From Penium margaritaceum (Eukaryota > Streptophyta > Zygnematophyceae > Desmidiales > Peniaceae), in contig SZWC01004692.1 in NCBI GenBank assembly GCA_023375785.1, positions 49,923 through 113,922 of the forward strand: a stretch of DNA of 64,000 bases. Reading direction: 5' to 3'. The notes below the pieces were generated by a model that saw only the letters and a program-made list of their open reading frames with translations, had not been told where the DNA came from and made no database searches. Of the stretch, positions 35,862-47,323 are shown piece after piece; positions within the stretch are counted from its first letter, which is position 1; every line of letters starts with the position of its first letter. The position numbers were made by a program, and so were the translations under genes.

Positions 35862-38800
35862 AGGTAGAGTCAGTCAAATAACTCTTATACACTAGGTGAA
35901 GTGTGTATATTACTGTTTTGTACATTAGGAAACTTCCATGCGAGGTCCTATGAATTGTATTGGTTTAAGTGATTTGATCAGTGGTGTTTGGGCAGATGGT
36001 GGAGAAGAAGGGCTCAAAGTATACGTGATGGTTGCAAGTGGAGGTGCATGGTTGGGTGTGTGGGTTGTGAGTAGAGAGATACACTTGCGTATGTTGTTTT
36101 GAGTGATGTGGGTAGTGGTCGTTGGATGGAGGGGGAAGGTATGGAAAGTGTATGTGGAGAGTGTGAGTGGTGATGTATGGTTGGGTGTGTGGGTTGTGTG
36201 TAGAGATATACACTTGTGTTTTTTGTTTTTAGTGATATGGGTAGTGGTCATTGGATGGAGGAGGAATGTATGGAAAGTATGTGGGGAGTATGAGTGGAGG
36301 TGTAGGGTGCCTGGGTTTCATGTATAGATGTACACTTGTGAATGTTGTTTTGAGTGATGTGGATAGTGGTCGTTGGGTGGAGGGGGAGGATATGGAAAGT
36401 GTATGTGGAGAGTGTGAGTGGAGGTTTATGGTTGGACGTGTGTGTTTTGTGTAGAGATATAAACTTGTGTGTGTTGTTTTGAGTAATGTGGATAGTGGTT
36501 GTTAGGTAGAGGGAGACAGTATGGAAAGTGTATGTGGGGAGTGTGAGTGGAGGTGTATGGTTTCATGTGTGGGTTGTGTGTAGAGATATACACTTGTGTA
36601 TATTCTTTTTAGTGATGTGGGTAGTGGTCGTTCGGTGGAGGAGGGAGGTACGGAACATTGTATGTAGGAAGTGTGAGTGGAGGTGTATGTGTGGGTGTGT
36701 GGTTGTGTGTAGATATATATACTTGTGTATGCTATTTTGAGTGATGATGGTAGAGGTCATTGGGTGGATGGAGAAGGTACAAAAATTGTATGTGAGAAGT
36801 GTGAGTGGAGGTGTATGATTGAGTGTGTGGGTTGTGTGCATAGATTTATACTTGTTCATATGTTTTTAGTGATGTGGGTAGTTTTCATTCCATGGAGGAG
36901 GAAGATGTGGACAGTGTTGGTGGGGAATGTGAGTGGAGGTGTATGGGTGGCCGTGTGGGATGTGTGTAAAGACTTGTGATTGTATATGTTGGTGTGATTA
37001 ATGTGTTGAGTTTTATTGGTGGTAGTTTGGTGGGGTGGGAGAGGTGAATTGTGGGGGTATAAAGTATATGAGAGGATTATGAGTGGAGGTGTATGGTGGG
37101 GTGTATGGATTATGTACATGAATGTTTACTTTATACTAGTTTGAGTGATTTGTTTAATGTTGTTTGGTGGAGGTTAGAAGGGGGGGGGAGAAGAGTTGGG
37201 ATTGGAAATTGTACGAGGGGAGTGTAAGTGGAGGTGTGCTCCCAAATATGTGGGTTGTGTGTAAAAATATACACGTGTGTATGTTGGTTTTGAATGACTT
37301 GGTGGGTGGTGGTTAGGTGCATGGTGGAAGGGAGGAAATTGTACACGGGGGGTATAAGTGGATACCCTACTACCACATGAATTCGTGGAAAAATGTTTAA
37401 AATTTATAACGAATTCATGTATTCATGTGCGAGTGCAATAAGTTTCTAGTCTTTTGTGTGCGATTTATTAATTATCTCCGAACCTGTTCAAGATTTTTCA
37501 AGAACGAAGTCAAAAATGCACTCTTTTGCTTCCCGCGCGTGGTACCAAAGGACGTTTTCGACCCAGAAACAGCGGTTTTCATGTACAACCTTTGGGGTAT
37601 CGAACACGCTCAGAGTAGATTTCGTCCTTTTGTGTGCAACTTACACCTATTTTGTTGCAAATGTGTGCAAATAATACATTATTTCCATAACGAAATTTGT
37701 GTGCAACTGCAAAAATATTTGTTTCCTCGAATTCATGTGTCACTAGGGTATGTATGGCTGGGTGTGTGGATATTTTTGGAAAATTTAGTAATTGTATCCA
37801 TCGGGTTGAGTAATGTGTTTGAGATAGGTTGGCCGTGCTTGAGAAAGGGGAGGGGGTGAGTGGGTAGGGGTGGAAAGTGTAATGTGTATAAGGGTAGTGA
37901 AAGTGGAGGTATATGGTCGGTAGTGTGTGGGTTGTATGGAGAAAGTCACTTGCGTACATTGTTTTCAGTGATGTGGTAGGATGGAGACGGACGAGTGGAA
38001 CGTGTATGTGGTGAGTGTAAGTGGAGGTGCATGGCTTCGTTTGTGGGTTATATGTAGAAATGTGTACTTGTGTATGTGGGTTTGAGAAATGTGTTCAAGG
38101 TTGTTTTGTGGTTGCTGGGTGAGGTGGAGGAGGGGGTTGTGGGGGTAGAACATGTATGTGGGGATTGTTAGTGGAGGTGTATGGTTGGGTGTATGGGTTG
38201 TGTACGGAAATCTGAAAATTGTGTACATTGGTTGATTGGTTTGAGTGATTTTTTTGTTTGAGATTGTTTGATTGTGGTTGGATGACGGAGGGAGGAAGTG
38301 GATGGGGGTGGAAAGTACATATGGAGAGTGTAAGTAGAGATGTATCTTCAAATTTGTGGGTTTTGTTTAAAAATATACACATGTGTATGTTGGCTTTCAA
38401 CAATTTGGTTAGTGGTGGTTAGGTGTATAGGGGAAGCGAGGAAAGTGTCTATGGGGAGTGTAAGTGGAGGTGTACGGCTAAGAGTATGGATTTCCTGTGG
38501 ATAATTTTACTTGTGTACATTGGTTTGGGTAATATATTTAGGATGGGTGTAGGGATTGAAATTGTACAAGGGGAGTGTTAGTGGAGGTAAGTGGAGTATT
38601 GCCGGATGCGTTGATTGTGTGTGGATGTATACACTTGTGGAGTGACTTATTTTATTCTTAGGTTGATATCACAGTGTTCTCTATATTAAATTTTAACATG
38701 CTTTTGATCAAGATTCAAGAGGTATTTATGAATGGGAGGTGCATGTGGGATGGAAGTGAATGTGGAGAGTGGATAACGAGGTGTATGAATTGGTGAGAGT

Positions 38801-39060
38801 GATGAGAGTACGAGAATAAACTAGTGCATTACATTGTGTGCATAAGGTGAGAGGCAAGTAGAATTCAAGATATTGGTACATGAAACTATATGTGAGAAGT
38901 GCATATGGAGGTGTACAAAAGGTATTGTGCAGGGCTGTCGAGGGTGTGGATTTGTTTACACGTCTAAAAGGTTTAAAAAACTGTAGCTAATAATTCCCAT
39001 TTTTATGATTACATTTTAAAAAACTTCCTTATGATAGCATAAAATAACAATAAAACTGAC
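35862..39060. repeat. Tandem satellite of ~128-bp units inside element A pol
   Basis: The word TATGGTTGGGTGTGTGGGTTGTGTGTAG and variants recur near 36045, 36174, 36301, 36428, 36556, 36683 and 36815, a period of about 128 bp. Related units continue to about 38640 with growing divergence. Each unit also has a GTGGAGAGTGTGAGTGGAGG block and a GTAGTGGTCGTTGG block. The last part (38640-39060) is degenerate and AT-rich. The minus-strand frames, rich in His, Thr and Pro, are by-products of the repeat. Confidence 0.9.
37370..37743. mobile_element. TIR element with TA flanks inside the satellite
   Basis: The left end CTACCACATGAATTCGTGG and the inverted right end GTGACACATGAATTCGAGG match over about 30 bp and continue as GGAAAAAT / GGAAACAAAT. 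TA dinucleotides flank both ends (37368-37369, 37744-37745). The satellite pattern stops at one end and resumes at the other. The 374-bp interior does not resemble the satellite and has no transposase frame. TA duplication fits a Tc1/mariner-type MITE. Confidence 0.7.
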
Positions 39061-39069
39061 AAGGATACC

Positions 39070-39260
39070 TTCTTCAATGACAAGGATGCATCGTACACAC
39101 CGACCACCATGCCCTAAAACATCTCAAGACCCGGCCCAATGCGAGCGGTCAACAAACTTGATGGATGGAGTTCCTCGAGTCCAACTCCGATTATGATATT
39201 GAGTACCGGTATGGCAAAACAAATCCGGAAGATGCTCTGAGTCGGAGACCAAATTTGATA
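39070..39260 (+). pseudogene. RNase H end of element A
   Basis: Resumes abruptly with CIVHTDHHALKHLKTRPNAS across a frame change, then MEFLESNSDYDIEYRYGKTNPEDALSRRPN (39165-39254), the usual RNase H C-terminus. Compared with element B, about 600 bp of RT and RNase H coding sequence is missing between 35861 and this point. Confidence 0.85.
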
Positions 39261-39429
39261 GTTGATATCAACACGTTGCTTGTCGAACGAGACCCCGTAC
39301 CTCACAAGGCTGTTTGCAAAGTGATACGAGGAGTTCGGCGGGTACGACAGAGCCAAGTTCTGGTTCGACAACCCCTATTGGCGACTGCGATTCACTCGCC
39401 ATGTCGTTCTCCCTCCAAACAAGGAGCTA

Positions 39430-40330
39430 CGATGAATGCTATTGGAAGAGTGCCACGACACTGGTCAAGGTGGGCACTTCAGTGAGGACAAGACTCTCAA
39501 GAAGCTGGCGAAGCACTACTAGTGGGACAAAATGCAGACAGACATGGCAGCCTTCTGGAAATCCTGCGACAACTGTCAGCAAAAAACATCTCGTCGCACG
39601 AGGCCACCGGTCTACCCCAATCCCTACCTGTCCGGGCAAAATCATGGGCTGAAATCAGCATGGACTTCATGACGGGATTGCCTGCCAATCCCGAAGGATA
39701 TGATGCCATCCTCATCTTGGTGGATAGATTCTCCAAAATGTCACACTTCATTCCAACAACAAACACCGTCACCGCAAAAGGAACTGCATGATTGTCTCTA
39801 AATGAGATTGTACGTCTACACGGAATGCCACGTACTTTCATGAGCGACCGAGACGGCCGCTTCACCAGTCGTTTTTGGCGAGAGTTAATGACACGCTATG
39901 GCATTCGGATCCACCTATAAATGGTGTTCCATCCTCGGACCGACGGACAAACCGAGAGAACCAACCAAAAGCTCGATCAACTTCTCCAAAATTTATGCAT
40001 GCCACACGGCATTGATTGGACAGCACAACTGTCAACCGCCAAACTCGCATACACCTTTACCACTTCCACTACAACAAAAAAAAATACTTTTCAATGTGGT
40101 GTACAAAAACTTCCCGCCACACTGGCTGGATTATAGAGTCAGAGCAACACTCCTGCAGTTGACATCCAGTGCTAGATCTGAGAGGAAACACGGCACACCC
40201 TCGCGAAGACAGAAGAAGATATGAAGCAGGCAGCCGACCGACATCGCAGTGATGATGTGTTCAGCGCTAGCCATTGAGTCCTTCCCAGCTTAGCGAATGT
40301 CAAACTTCGAGGACATGAATTCACAAATCT
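39430..40330 (+). pseudogene. Integrase of element A
   Basis: The zinc-binding module is near 39445-39600. The core has SMDFMTGLP with the first Asp (39657-39683), MSDRDGRF with the second (39839-39862), and DGQTERTNQK with the Glu (39940-39970). ILVDRFSKMSHFIPTTNTVTAKGT lies between. Stops occur at 39789 (TGA) and 39918 (TAA). The C-terminal blocks near 40230-40330 are frame-shifted. Confidence 0.9.
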
Positions 40331-40379
40331 CAAACCCCAGTTTTCTCCTGACTTCCGCTCCTTGACAACATGGCAATCC

Positions 40380-40681
40380 ACCCCGTATTACACATCAGCA
40401 AGCTGAAGCACTATCGGGACCCCAGCCAGCATTTCCCCGAGCGAGATATCGGATCTCCACCACCAGTACAAGTAGAAGGGGATACGGAGTACGTGATTGA
40501 AGATATCCTTGGACATTGACGACGTGGAAACACGACCGAGTATCTTGTCAAGTGGCACAGCTAGGATGTTGTGCACAATATCCAGGAGCCCTATGATAAC
40601 CTCCAAGATGTCGATCATATGATCGACGGTTACTTTTTCCATCACCGACCTATGTCAGCTAGTGCGTCGGGACGTTGCAAG
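40380..40681 (+). pseudogene. Chromodomain end of element A pol
   Basis: HISKLKHYRDPSQHFPERDI is followed by VEGDTEYVIEDILGH and, after a TGA, RRGNTTEYLVKWHS, then EPYDNLQDVDHMIDGYF. This is the chromodomain pattern, equivalent to 47400-47600 in element B. Confidence 0.85.
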
Positions 40682-40689
40682 TAAAAACC

Positions 40690-40697
40690 GGGGGAAG
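40690..40697 (+). other. Polypurine tract of element A
   Basis: GGGGGAAG directly before the TGTTAC start of the 3' LTR. Confidence 0.8.
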
Positions 40698-41234
40698 TGT
40701 TACGACCCTGACGTACTTGAGTCCCTAAAACTCTCAAGTGGGCATTTTTATCCTTACATCCATGGCCCACTGCGCGACGACTTGAGGATTTTTCCAACAT
40801 TTGGTGGAGGTCATTTTTGCCAGCTGTCCCAACCTCCAGTGTTCCATTCCCGTTTCTGACAACTTTGACCACTTTCCATAATGGTCAAACAGAAGTGTCA
40901 CGAACCATATCCATGTTTCCATGTCGTTTGGTTGACTGTTCGATGACGCTCGACTTTTATACAGAAGCGTTGAAATATCCCCTAAGCCCCCTGACTTCTT
41001 GGTGGAGCTTCTTGAATCCGCCACTCACTGCACGACCTTGCACGCGTCGCTCGGCTCAAATGCTGATGACCCAACTTATTCCTCATTCTCATCCTTGGTA
41101 GTGTATATATGTGCTTGACTCACTCAACACTTATCATCGAAGCACACTTACTGCTTAATATAGATTCTCCATTTTCTCCAAACACCCAAATTGTCTTTTT
41201 TCCCACACCTCATCCTTCGAACCACCTACATTCC
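40698..41234 (+). repeat. 3' LTR of element A, first part (interrupted by element B)
   Basis: Starts TGTTACGACCCTGACG and follows the 5' LTR to ...CCACCTACATTCC. It is then split by element B. The last 13 bp of this LTR (GCTTGACGTAACA) lie at 48188-48200. Confidence 0.92.
41230..41234 (+). other. Left target site duplication of element B (ATTCC)
   Basis: ATTCC directly before the TGTTAC of element B; the same five bases follow its 3' LTR at 48183-48187. Confidence 0.9.
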
Positions 41235-41783
41235 TGTTACATACCAGACGTACACAAGTCCCTAATCTTTCCAAGTGAGCATTTGTGTTATTCCACAAAC
41301 AGCCCATTGCATCGTGAGACCATGATATTCACTCCGTCGGTCGAGGAAAAACTGGCCAACTGCCCCGTCCACAGTGGATATTCTCGAACCTTCCGAAAGC
41401 TTCGACCACTCTCGCAAACCTACCAATAGAATTATCAGGACCTTGGTCGACTTCCTGACGCACAAAGACAAATCTGGATTTATAAAGATGCATCTTCCAT
41501 CTTCACCATCGATTCTTGAAGACCCTTGACTTTTCGACGGACCTTCTTGAATCTGATCATCCACAATGTGACTCCGCATGCGTCGCTCAACTATCGACCC
41601 AACGAACACGACTGTGCTTCATTCGTAACTCGACACTTGTATACATATGTTCGATCATTTTGACACTGGTCATCAAACTACACTTACCACTAATTATAAA
41701 TTGCTCAAGTGCCCCACATTCTAAATCGTGTTTTGCCTCGCAACTTCTACCTCTTCACCATCTATGCTCCGTTCGGCGTAACA
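41235..41783 (+). repeat. 5' LTR of gypsy element B
   Basis: A 549-bp LTR from TGTTAC to GTAACA. It matches 47665-48182 with moderate divergence and one or two indels. Confidence 0.94.
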
Positions 41784-41785
41784 CT

Positions 41786-41797
41786 TGGTATCAGAGC
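41786..41797 (+). other. Primer binding site of element B
   Basis: TGGTATCAGAGC two bases after the LTR: perfect initiator Met tRNA type. Confidence 0.93.
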
Positions 41798-41953
41798 GTA
41801 GCGGTATTGGAGAGGCATCCGACTACTTTACCCATCCGGAGGACTACCTTGCACAATCCGTTAGCGCATCTCACACGTCAAGACTTTGCATACTTTGCGG
41901 CTATGACGTGAGGTGAGCAAGAGCAACCGACAACCAGCAGCGGGTCTTCAGCG

Positions 41954-43130
41954 ATGACTTTGGCAATGGAGGAGCATAACATGCCAACATACGCAAACCC
42001 TGAAGCGATAGCAAATGGTGGCGTGGCAGGATTTGCGGCAGCTAGGACGACCCCTGCAACTTTGACGACCAATCCAGTCACAAACCGGACAACGATGAAT
42101 CAGCCCTCCCTACCAACAACCTTGACGACGACAACAGGGACGACAGGTGGCACTGGACGACATGTGTGGATCAACGAGGAATTGGCGAACAGGATATCTG
42201 CACTCGAGGGAATCAATAACTACCTGCTCCAACAACTCAACGTTGTAATGGAGGTCCTTTGCAATGCAAGCGCGCGTGAAGTAGTGATCATCAAGAGAAA
42301 TTCCTAACTCTCCAGCACTCCAAAATTTGTCCAGCTCTGCCAGAACCGTTCAATCCGGCAAATTCAAAAGGATCCAAGATTCGGATGTGGCTGACAATTT
42401 TGGAGGTGTACTTCACCGATGCTCGGGTCAACGACGATCAAAAGAAATTTGACCTCGTGGCCGCACTTTTGTGTGGCACGGCGTTAAGTTGGTGGTCTGA
42501 CCTAAAGACCATCCAACAGCAGCAGGAGATTGGGGGGACCCCATTGACGGCCCACATCGCCCGTCTCACATCACCGACCGTAAGAATTCTACCCTTGGAG
42601 CAGATTTACCCACCGTGGCAAGACGCGCTGATGCCACCAACCGACTGGACTGATTTTTTGCGCGCGATGCTCGCACGCTTCGGACGACTGAACAAGAAGT
42701 CCGACGCACGGTATAAGCTCCAACATCTACGTTGGCAGTCTATTGTGACAGAGTATTCATGGAGATTCTACAAGATTATCACCGGAGCAGACATCACCCC
42801 AGACGGACTCTGTTTTCACTACAACTGCCTCAAGCGAGATATCCGGCGAGAAATAGCTATTTTTGACATCCAGAATAACTTGCCGCAGATGATTGTAGCA
42901 GCAAAAAGGATCGACACTGCCGACTACAATGCGTGTATCTAGGAAACCTACAGCTGGAAACCTCCTAACCACAATTATCATGGAAATGGAAAAATCCAGT
43001 CGGTGGATTCCTTGACTCCGATGGAAGTGGACACCGTCGACCAGAGAGATACGCGAACCTACTACAACTGCTGAACAGTCGGGCACTTTGCTCACAATTT
43101 TCGGAGCAAGTAGCATGCCAAAAAGGAGGG
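41954..43130 (+). pseudogene. Gag of element B
   Basis: 41954-42307 has a Thr/Ala-rich N-terminus and a coiled segment (ANRISALEGINNYLLQQLNVVMEVL), ending in a TAA. 42385-42942 has the Gag core MWLTILEVYFTDARVNDDQKKFDLVAALLCGTALSWWSDL, then FLRAMLARFGRLNKKSDARYKLQHL and FHYNCLKRDIRREIAIF. Past a TAG the knuckle region can still be read as TYYNC, a stop, and VGHFAHNF (about 43058-43098), a broken CCHC finger. The whole is collinear with Gag of element A. Confidence 0.9.
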
Positions 43131-43239
43131 AAAGTTGTAGAAAAATGAGCCAGGAAATGGTAGAGGACAAGAGTACAAGGCGCAAATCTTGTCTCTAAGG
43201 AGTGATCTGCGCCGAACGATCGCCCATTTGAATGGCCCA

Positions 43240-43479
43240 CATCGCCGTACAGGGTTTCTGACATCCTAAAGTTTGATGAGGGGTACGAGGATACCAACTG
43301 GCAATACTGCTAAAAGTTCAGCCTCGAGGATGAAAAAGTTGCATAACGGTACCGAAACTATTGGATGGAGGAGCTTCACACGGATTCGTAAGCAATAAAA
43401 TGATCGCAAGCTGGGTTTGCAGACCAAACAAGGGATGTTTGAAGGAAGAATTGTCGACGAGAGACTACAGATGTGAACC
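43240..43479 (+). pseudogene. Protease N-terminal part of element B
   Basis: LLDGGASHGFVSNKMI (43355-43402) is the retropepsin start, with DGG as in element A. The frame is soon lost, and the region is interrupted at 43480 by an inserted sequence. Confidence 0.8.
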
Positions 43480-44383
43480 GAGGGGCGCCCGGCGTGATGG
43501 TCACACGCCGAGCCCTTGGGATGAACATCTTGATCCTCGACCCCTTGGTGTGTGGGCCATCCCTTGAGATGTCGCACAACCCTCTTCTAGTAGCAAGACT
43601 GCAGTTAGTGACGGAGGTTCCTGCCGTGCGACTCTCCCGGCGGCATTTGTACCAAGGTGCGCTACGGAAGACATGTTGGACCGAATGGAAGTGTGCAAGG
43701 AGATGCATGGAGAACAAGGAGAGTTGAGCAAGGAAATAATCCTTAGACTTGATACGTCAGTACAAGGCAATGTACAAAGTCTCTGGGTCAGATTGGCATG
43801 CCTAGAACAACCCCTGGGCTTCAATATGTACCAGCCCCGATGGGACGGAGAGTCCCTCGGTGCACTGAAGCACATACATCATATATTACACGTTACAAGC
43901 ATTCCAAGGCACCAAAGAACACTTCAATCCGTGAAGAAATGGCTAAGTTAAGGCCATTTGAGTCCTCCACGCGTGACTGCCGCTGGCAGTACCTCCAGCG
44001 GGGGTCACGGCCGCCCGAAGCGCCCTTCCTTGCGAATGCAGCTTCAGCCGCCAACCCGAAGCGCCCATTGACCCCAATGAACCTTGCCTCATTTGCTAAG
44101 CATCCATCCATGGACGCTTTTGGCTGCAGTGGGCGAGATAGTTGCTCCGCCGTGCTCGAGGTCGAACTGGTACGTCTCCTGTTTTCTGGAGGTGCGCCTC
44201 CCACCTTTGTACCGCCGTATCTTTCTCGTCCCTACACCAAATGACCCCGTTCTTGGGTCGATTGCGCACAATTTTTCACGTACATTACAACAAGGGCATC
44301 AAAATATGCATCTGACATCATCATGATGACTTAATCACCGCCTCGGCCGGCGGCTCCCATAATAACAGATAAGGAGACTCCGA
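43480..44383 (-). mobile_element. Inserted sequence resembling a solo LTR related to element D
   Basis: About 904 bp absent from the collinear region of element A. GAACC stands on both sides (43475-43479 and 44384-44388). Its reverse complement shows the blocks of the element D LTR in the same order: GACCCAAGAACGGGGTC (near 44250), and AAGGGCGCTTCGGGCGGCCGTGAC (near 44015) followed by TGCCAGCGGCAG. The divergence is large, so it is a related LTR rather than the same subfamily. Terminal TG/CA bases are not clear. Confidence 0.6.
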
Positions 44384-44950
44384 GAACCAATATGACTACA
44401 AGTGGGAGATATACGGGTTGTAAAAGTCTGGAGGTCTTGTCCAATGAGCGACCAAAAAATCATCCTCATGACAAGATTTCCTGAACCGACACAATCCGTA
44501 GGTCGACTAGAATAGCGACGACGTCTATGGAGATCTATGGTGCCAAACGGCAACTTCTACGTGCAGGACAGTAGCCGACAGTGGAAGCAGCAGAGGTAGA
44601 AGTAGTAGAGGAAAGCACGGAAGCCAAGAAGCGACCACCTGTGCAGCCGATGTCACTCAACGTGGCCAAGCACTATTTACGACAAGGAGCTCGTGCGTGG
44701 CTCACACATCTCAAGGCAATGGAGGAAGCTGAAGTGGCAGTAGCTGACTCATCATCGGCCTCGTCCGCCTCATCAGCATCAACGAAGTTTGCGATGGTAC
44801 CCCAGGAGTTCGCACCACTGGAGTTCGCACCACTGGAGTTCGCACCACTCATCCAAGAGTTTGCGAATGTATTCCCCAACGAACTCTCAAAACTTTACCC
44901 CTTTAGTAAGACATCGACCATCACATTGAGTTGAAGCCGGGCAGCAGACA
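44384..44950 (+). pseudogene. Protease end and RT connector of element B
   Basis: Resumes with the equivalent of the element A protease end (near 44435-44520). It then reads QPMSLNVAKHYLRQGARAWLTHL (44643-44710), as in element A, and a Ser/Ala-rich segment. A 15-bp unit GAGTTCGCACCACTG is repeated three times (44808-44852; EFAPL repeats), then LIQEFANVFPNELSKL. Confidence 0.8.
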
Positions 44951-45016
44951 TACCGTTTGAAGGGCCTATCCGAAGAGCAAGCACGAGCTAACCGAGCTGA
45001 AAAGTAGCTCGACGAG

Positions 45017-46160
45017 ATGCTCCATCAGTGGTTCATCCGCCCGTCCACGTCACCATACACCGCACCGGTTTTATTTGTAAAAATGAAAGCTAGTGAGATG
45101 GAGATGTGTGTTGATTATCGCATGTTTAACGACGCTACCATCAAGAACCGCTACCCTCTTCCCCAAACTGACGAATTTCTTGACCATCTCCGAGGGGCCC
45201 GAATTTTTAGCTAAAACGACTTACGTAGCGGATATCACCAGATACACGTGGCAGACACTGACATCGAGAAGACGGTGTTCCAAACCCGTTACGTGCACTT
45301 TGAGTTCATGGTCACGACATTTGGACTCGCAGATGCCCTGGCGACGTTTATGGAGGCAATGAAGAACATTTTCCGTCCGTACATTGACGATTTTGTCGTG
45401 GTCTACCTCGACAACATTCTAGTGTATAGCCATACCCCGAAGGAGCACAATGGACATCTTTGATAAGTTCTCTAAGTTCTACAAAGAGAAAAAAAAAAAA
45501 ACTCCCGAAATGTAACGTCGGTCGTCGTTCGATCGAGTTTTTGGGTCACGTCATCAACGGTGGATGGATCACCATGGATCCGAAAAGAGTGGCAGCAGTC
45601 GCTGATTGGCCGACGCCGACCAACGTTCAAGAAATTCAGGTTTTCCTTGGATTCTACAATTACTACCGGCGATTCGTATAGGACTATACCCGAGTATCAG
45701 TGCCTCTTTCCGACCTCACTCGAAAAGAAAATGAGTGGCGATGGGGAGACATCAAACAGGAAGCGTTCACCGCTGTGCAGAACGCTTTGACCTCGGTGCC
45801 AGCCTTATGATTAGCCAATCCAACGATCGGCTACGTCATGGCCAGAGATACGTCATTCTGTAAGGCCATGGCAACGGTGAACAACCAGTCACCTACATGT
45901 CCCGAAAACTGCGAGGACCGGAACTCAACTACGTGGTCCACGAAAAGGAGATGATGGTGGTCGTGCGCGCGTTCAAGACGTGGCGATGCTACCTCGAGTG
46001 TCGCGGATGCGTCGTGCACACCGACCACCACACATTAAACTATTTAAAGACGCAGCCGAATCTCAGCTGATGTCAAATCCGATGGATGTAGTTCCTTGAA
46101 TCCGGGTCCGACTACAAAATCGAGTACCAAGCAGGCAAGATCAATCCGGCGGACATATTC
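45017..46160 (+). pseudogene. Reverse transcriptase and RNase H of element B
   Basis: Reads STSPYTAPVLFVK, CVDYRMFNDATIKNRYPLPQ, DLRSGYHQIHV, FEFMVTTFGLADALATFM and NIFRPYIDDFVVVYLDNILVYS. The catalytic block at 45404-45415 is YLDN instead of YLDD. The frame changes near 45470-45495 around an A-run. It continues with FLGHVINGGWITMDPKRVAAVADWPTPTNVQEIQVFLGFYNYYRRFV. RNase H fragments follow in shifting frames: VSVPLSDLTRKENEW, then the equivalents of the THHEKE and HTDHHTLNY blocks near 45940-46040. Many stops. Confidence 0.9.
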
Positions 46161-46329
46161 AGCCGTCGACCAGATTTTATGGCCGATTGTGGCAACCCTA
46201 CAGCTGCAGCAAGACCCGTACCTCGAGCGACTGTTTGCACGAGGCTACGACTAGCACGGCGCATATGATAAAACGAAATTCCAGTTCGATGCACCCTATT
46301 GGCAACGGTGCTTACTCGCCAAGTAGTCG

Positions 46330-47323
46330 TTCCCCAAATGACGAAATTCGTCGTATGCTGCTCGAGGAGTGCCAAGACACCGGACTAGGTGGACACTTTG
46401 AATAGGACAAGACGCTGAAGAAGCTGGCAAAAAACTATTGGTGGGACAAGATGCAATCCGACGTAGCCAACTTCTGCAAAACCTACGACACATGTCAACG
46501 ACAAAAATCCCATTGCACGAGGCCACCTGGACTTCTGCAACCGCTCCCTGTTCCGAGGGAACCATGGGCAGACATCTCCATGGACTTCGTCACAGGATGA
46601 CCGGTCACACCCGAGGGATATGACGCAATCCTCGTGGTCATCGACAGGTTTTCCAAAATGTCCCACTTCATCCCGACGACCACCGTCACCGCCGAGGGAA
46701 CAACACGGTTATTTCTAAACAACATCGTGCGGCTACACAACGTACCGAGAAACACCTCGAGCGACAGAGACAGTCGATTGACCAGCCGTTTTTCGCGCGA
46801 ACTAATGACTTGCTACTATAGTAAAATTCAACCTTTAACGGTGTTTCATCCTCAAACCGACGATCGAACCGAGCGAAAAAATGAGACGCTTAAAAAACTT
46901 CTCCGAACACTATGCGAACCTCACGGGATGGATTGGGCACAAAAACTCCCAACTGCTGAAATTGCATATAATTCGCCAGTTTCCACCGCAACAGGTAAAA
47001 CCCCATTCAAAGTGGTGTATGGCAAACTTCCTGCCACTCCAGCTGGACTACAAAGTCGCAGCAACATTCCCACTGTTGACTGTCTACGACGTAACTTCAC
47101 CACCATTGGAGAGGAAACACTGCAGACTCTTGCGAAGACACAAGCAGCGATGAAGCGAGCAGCTGACCGACATCACAGGTACGACGTTTTCGCTGCTGGC
47201 GACAAAGTCCCCCTCAGCTCAACAAACATCGAACTTTACGGATCCGACTGTTCAGAGCTCAAACCTCGATGGTTGGGACTGTTTGAGATGGAGCACATGC
47301 AAACCCCTATGTTACGCGAATGA
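46330..47323 (+). pseudogene. Integrase of element B
   Basis: The zinc-binding part lies near 46360-46510 in broken frames. The core has DISMDFVTG (first Asp, near 46575), VVIDRFSKMSHFIPTT, SSDRDSRLTSRF (second Asp, near 46765) and QTDDRTERKNETL (Glu, near 46870). Then WAQKLPTAEIAYNSPVSTATGKTPFKVVYGKLP, ADRHHRYDVFAAGDKV and LKPRWLGLFEMEHMQTP follow, with a stop at 47321. A second TGA at 46598 interrupts the core. Confidence 0.93.

Noticed and set aside
36045-36830. Evenly spaced repeats as a CRISPR-like array
   Set aside because: The whole ~128-bp unit is repeated rather than short repeats with unique spacers, and the window is eukaryotic.
35925-38403. Minus-strand His/Thr/Pro frames and plus-strand Trp/Val frames
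   Set aside because: They mirror the 128-bp GT-rich satellite unit and change frame from unit to unit.
43463-44400. GACTACA on both sides of the insert in element B as a 7-bp target duplication
   Set aside because: Element A has GACTGCA and GGCTGCA at both equivalent positions without the insert, so the similarity predates it. GAACC is the better candidate.
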